From Cytobacillus kochii (GTDB lineage Bacteria > Bacillota > Bacilli > Bacillales > Cytobacillaceae): 64,000 nucleotides of DNA. How positions within the stretch are numbered: the first letter of the stretch is position 1; each line of letters starts with the position of its first letter. The DNA lies in contig NZ_JAIVAM010000011.1 of the NCBI RefSeq assembly GCF_020171845.1, positions 1 to 64,000 of the forward strand. The letters run 5' to 3'. The notes under the pieces were generated by a model, which was not told the origin of the DNA, ran no database searches, and saw nothing but the letters and a program-made list of their open reading frames with translations. This document shows positions 60,874-64,000 of the stretch, one piece after another. The position numbers and the translations under genes are program-made.

Positions 60874-62505
60874 TTATTTTTTATCCGCCCACTTCAGTTC
60901 GATATAGCCAACTGGATGGCGAACAATACCAGTTATATTTTCCTTCTGTAAATACACTTGATTGTAGAAGTGAATCGGCATAATCGGCATTTCTTCAAAA
61001 AGGATTTTCTCGGCTTCATACATCATTTCAAAACGTTTTTCTTCATTTGCTTCGTTCTTAGCATCTTTAATCAATTTGTCATATTCTTCATTAGACCAAC
61101 CTGTACGGTTCATTGAATGTCCTGTTTGGAAATTTTCTAGGAAGTTAATTGGATCAGCATAGTCAGCTAAGAAAGAACTTCTAGAGAATTGGAACTTAAG
61201 GGCTGTTTGTTCTTCTGAAAAGACATTCCATTCCATATTCGCCAATTTCACACTAACATCTAAGTTTTCTTTAAGCATTTGTTGGATCGCTTCTGCCATT
61301 TTTTTGTGATTCTCACTTGTGCTATAAGTTAACGTGACTTCAGGAAGGGTATCATATCCTTCTTCTTCCATTCCTTTTGCTAAAAGCGCCTTCGCTTCCT
61401 CAAGATTAGTTTCTACCAGATTACCACCAGCTTCACGGAAATCCTTACCTGATGGATCTTTAAACCCTGGGGAAACAAATCCATACGCTGGCTCTTCACC
61501 ATTTTTTGTGACGTAATCAACAATCTCTTGTTGATTGATTGCCATGACAAACGCCTTACGAATATTCACATTTTGGAATGGTTCCATCGTTACATTAAAA
61601 CGGTAGAAATAATCTCCAGCCTGTTCGACCATTTGTGCAGAACCATCAGCAAATAATTCTTCGCTCAACTCCGCTGGAACAGCTGATGTATCAAGTTCAC
61701 CAGTTTTATACATTTGATATTCTGTTGTTTCATCATCCACCATAGCCCAGTGAACTTTGTCTAACTTCACATTAGTTGCATCCCAATAGTTCTCATTTTT
61801 CTCCATTACAAAATGGCTATCATGTTGCCATTCTGTTAATTTGAAAGGTCCATTTGAAACATATGAATCAGCTTCTGCGAACCATTCTGGGTTTTCTTCA
61901 GCCACTTTTTCATTAATCGGGAAGAACGCCGGATTCGTGATAACGCTCAAGAAGTAAGCTTGTGGACTTGTTAATGTTACTTCGAATGTTTTTTCATCGA
62001 CAGCCTTTACTTGAACATCATCTGCAGAACCATCTCCGTTATTAAAAGCTTCTCCACCTTCAATGAAATAACCTAAAAACGCGGCAGCCGAACCAGTATC
62101 TGGGTTTAGTAGCCTTTTCCACGCATAAACGAAATCGCCCGCTGTTACATCATCGCCATTAGACCATTTCGCATCGTCTCTTAAATGGAATGTATAAACT
62201 TTACCATCCTCAGAAACATCCCATTTCTCAGCAATTGCTGGAGCTGGTTGGTGATCTTCTCCTAATCTTGTTAAGCCTTCCATCAAGTTATTCAATGCCG
62301 ACCAAGAGACACTATCAAAACCGATTGGCGGGTCAAAAGAAGTCGGTTCTTGGGCATTATTCATATACAATACTTTTTCTGCCGCCTCTTCTCCTCCTCC
62401 AGTTTCACCATCTGTTTCCTTCCCTGCCTCCTCATTCGCTGTACAAGCAGATAGAACAAGAGCGAAAACTAGTAATAATACAAGTGAGAATAGCTTCTTC
62501 ATCAT
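60874..62505 (-). CDS. dppE: DppE, peptide-binding lipoprotein
   Basis: A 543-residue SBP_bac_5 protein with signal peptide and lipobox LSAC (Cys21), acidic linker TDGETGGGEEA, and VLYMNNAQEPTSFDPPIGFD, WDVSEDGKVYTFHLRDDAKWSNGDDVTAGDFVYAWKRLLNP (the family signature, in blocks). DppE binds murein tripeptide or dipeptides outside the membrane and delivers them to DppBC. It follows dppD by 68 nt. Confidence 0.95.
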   Translation of the reverse strand: MMKKLFSLVLLLVFALVLSACTANEEAGKETDGETGGGEEAAEKVLYMNNAQEPTSFDPPIGFDSVSWSALNNLMEGLTRLGEDHQPAPAIAEKWDVSEDGKVYTFHLRDDAKWSNGDDVTAGDFVYAWKRLLNPDTGSAAAFLGYFIEGGEAFNNGDGSADDVQVKAVDEKTFEVTLTSPQAYFLSVITNPAFFPINEKVAEENPEWFAEADSYVSNGPFKLTEWQHDSHFVMEKNENYWDATNVKLDKVHWAMVDDETTEYQMYKTGELDTSAVPAELSEELFADGSAQMVEQAGDYFYRFNVTMEPFQNVNIRKAFVMAINQQEIVDYVTKNGEEPAYGFVSPGFKDPSGKDFREAGGNLVETNLEEAKALLAKGMEEEGYDTLPEVTLTYSTSENHKKMAEAIQQMLKENLDVSVKLANMEWNVFSEEQTALKFQFSRSSFLADYADPINFLENFQTGHSMNRTGWSNEEYDKLIKDAKNEANEEKRFEMMYEAEKILFEEMPIMPIHFYNQVYLQKENITGIVRHPVGYIELKWADKK

Positions 62506-62573
62506 ATTTCCCCCTTCATCTTTATAAATATTTTATATTTTCAGCTATTTCAGCTGATAAATATTAAGACTGC

Positions 62574-63572
62574 TTACTTGACCATTATTTTTAATTTTTG
62601 CGCCCTTTCATCTTGCAACCAACAATCCACTTTATGTGTATTGGAAAGTTTCTTTTCACGTGGAATGATCTTATCACATACTTCCATAGCAAAATCACAT
62701 CTTGCTGTAAATGGACAACCAATTGGTGGTGAAAATAAATCTGGGGGTGAACCTAAAATAGGAACCAGTTCCCCACCAATTAGATCGAGTCTCGGTACAG
62801 ATTGCAACAAGCCTTTCGTATAAGGATGCTGGGGTTGATAAAAAATTTCTCTCCTCGTGCCTTCCTCAACGATTTTACCAGCGTACATAACGGCAATGCG
62901 GTCAGCTACTTGGGCGACAACACCTAAATCATGTGTGATCAAAATAATAGATACATCAGTCTTCTTTTGTATTTCTTTAAATAAATCAAGTATTTGCGCT
63001 TGGATTGTTACATCCAAAGCTGTTGTTGGTTCATCAGCAATAAGAATTTCCGGCTCACACACCAGGGCGATGGCAATCATCAACCTTTGTCTCATCCCCC
63101 CACTAAATTCATGAGGGTAGTTTTTCATACGCATATCTGCATCAGGAATACCGACAAGATTTAACATATCAAGTGCCCGTTTTCTTGCCTTTTCTTTTGT
63201 TGAACCATCATGTTGTATAATGCCTTCTATTAGTTGCTTTCCTACAGTCAATGTCGGGTTTAATGCGGTCATTGGGTCTTGGAAAATCATTGAAATATCC
63301 TTCCCGCGTACAGTTCTCATTTCTTTTTCAGAAATATTCACGAGGTCTTTATTTTTAAATCGAATCGCACCAGACGCAATCTTTCCTGGTGGTGAGGGGA
63401 TGAGCCTCATAATACTTTGTGAGGTTACACTTTTCCCACAACCTGACTCGCCAACAATGGCTAATGTTTCTCCCTTATTTAAGTCGAAGGTAACACCTCT
63501 TACTGCTTTTACTTCTCCGCCATACGTCTTAAACGTTACATGCAGATCTTCCACTTCAAGTATTTTCTCCAT
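62574..63572 (-). CDS. dppD: DppD, peptide ABC transporter ATPase
   Basis: A 332-residue OppD/DppD ATPase: GESGCGKSVTSQSIMRLIP (Walker A), MIFQDPMTALNPTLTVG (Q-loop), FSGGMRQRLMIAIAL (signature), ILIADEPTTALDVT (Walker B) and the C-terminal PPIGCPFTARCDFAMEVC Cys-rich region that can bind an Fe-S cluster in DppD of other bacteria. GGAGGTAAC precedes the ATG. It pairs with YkfD. Confidence 0.95.
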   Translation of the reverse strand: MEKILEVEDLHVTFKTYGGEVKAVRGVTFDLNKGETLAIVGESGCGKSVTSQSIMRLIPSPPGKIASGAIRFKNKDLVNISEKEMRTVRGKDISMIFQDPMTALNPTLTVGKQLIEGIIQHDGSTKEKARKRALDMLNLVGIPDADMRMKNYPHEFSGGMRQRLMIAIALVCEPEILIADEPTTALDVTIQAQILDLFKEIQKKTDVSIILITHDLGVVAQVADRIAVMYAGKIVEEGTRREIFYQPQHPYTKGLLQSVPRLDLIGGELVPILGSPPDLFSPPIGCPFTARCDFAMEVCDKIIPREKKLSNTHKVDCWLQDERAQKLKIMVK

Positions 63573-63577
63573 GATTG

Positions 63578-64000
63578 TTACCTCCTTAACTTAGGATCCA
63601 ATGCGTCTTGTAAACCGTCACCTAACACATTAAATGAAAACATCGTTAAACTAATAAATAACGCTGGGAAGAATAGTCTCCACCAATCTCCAGTTAATAT
63701 AGAAGTGAGTGCATCATTAGCCATCGATCCCCAACTAGCTAGTGGGGGTTGAATCCCTAACCCTAAGAAGCTAAGAAAGGCTTCAGCAAAAATGGCTGAT
63801 GGTACTGTTAAAGTCATCTGAACGATTATCGGTCCCATCGTATTCGGAAGTAAGTTTTTACGAATGATTCTCCCCGTTTTCGTACCAAAGGTTTTCGATG
63901 CCATTACAAATTCATAGTTTTTCACCTGAAGAACTTGCCCCCGGACAATCCTGGCCATTCCTACCCAGCCTGTGATCGACAGGGCAAAAATAATGGTGAA
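63578..64000 (-). CDS. dppC: DppC, peptide ABC transporter permease (partial)
   Basis: The last 140 codons of a BPD_transp_1 permease; the 5' part lies beyond the right edge. The visible part includes ITGWVGMARIVRGQVLQVKNYEFVMASKTFG (EAA loop for ATPase contact), LPNTMGPIIVQMTL and ILTGDWWRLFFPALFISLTMFSFNVLGDGLQDALDPKL. The C-terminal LGDGLRDxLDP is the family hallmark. It is followed by dppD after 5 nt. Confidence 0.93.
   Translation of the reverse strand, partial: FTIIFALSITGWVGMARIVRGQVLQVKNYEFVMASKTFGTKTGRIIRKNLLPNTMGPIIVQMTLTVPSAIFAEAFLSFLGLGIQPPLASWGSMANDALTSILTGDWWRLFFPALFISLTMFSFNVLGDGLQDALDPKLRR

Overview
This window looks like the chromosome of a low-GC, endospore-forming Bacillaceae bacterium (Bacillus sensu lato). 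The evidence is the Firmicute 16S 5' end, the sporulation gene cmpA, a complete rsbRSTUVW-sigB-rsbX stress module, a T-box leader, PerR- and Fur-type operators, bacillithiol-dependent fosB, and a gene order from cshA to the tRNA/rRNA cluster that mirrors Bacillus subtilis. Species cannot be fixed from the sequence alone.

Layout. 1-1271: minus-strand 16S 5' end preceded by ten tRNA genes (Asn-Ser-Glu-Asp-Gln-Lys-Leu-Arg-Pro-Gly in transcription order) behind a strong sigmaA-type promoter. 1.3-22.4 kb: conserved core with sprT-like, cmpA, tex, the sigB operon, the ndoA/ndoAI toxin-antitoxin pair, alr, ydcC, acpS, a rhomboid protease, ydbT/ydbS, fosB, cshA, an esterase, murF and ddl. 23.3-34.7 kb: a 13-gene cobalamin uptake, salvage and remodelling operon, read leftwards from a cobalamin riboswitch: btuF-btuC-btuD/cbiZ fusion-cbiB-cobD-cobU-cobQ-cobS-cobC-cobU-like-pduO-cblT-cblS. 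It has no corrin-ring genes and no cobT. 34.7-43.8 kb: a conserved hypothetical, mgtE, a rodA/ftsW paralogue, T-box-controlled argS, a TauE exporter, a DedA-like protein, dps under a perfect PerR box, and a PPOX-family protein.

43.8-51.2 kb is the accessory part. It holds a GNAT gene, a decayed IS66 transposase, and a compact AT-rich locus encoding a secreted small bacteriocin-like peptide, a half-size permease, a full MacB/FtsX-type permease, an ABC ATPase and a tiny two-helix membrane protein. A truncated SRPBCC gene fused by overlap to arsR, a DUF4395 protein, an SDR/TetR divergent pair and an array of 51-bp hairpin-forming tandem repeats follow. The bacteriocin-like locus is the best candidate here for a little-described system.

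51.2-55.4 kb: a Fur-controlled yclNOPQ-type siderophore uptake system with a separate operator for the binding protein. 55.4-64.0 kb: dppCDE-ykfABCD, for import and cytoplasmic breakdown of murein peptides, ending in a class-A beta-lactamase-fold protein that has no signal peptide and no deacylating glutamate.

Together the genes cover stress signalling, envelope precursor synthesis (alr, ddl, murF) and recycling (ykf), B12 and iron scavenging, and one probable peptide-antagonism locus acquired horizontally.
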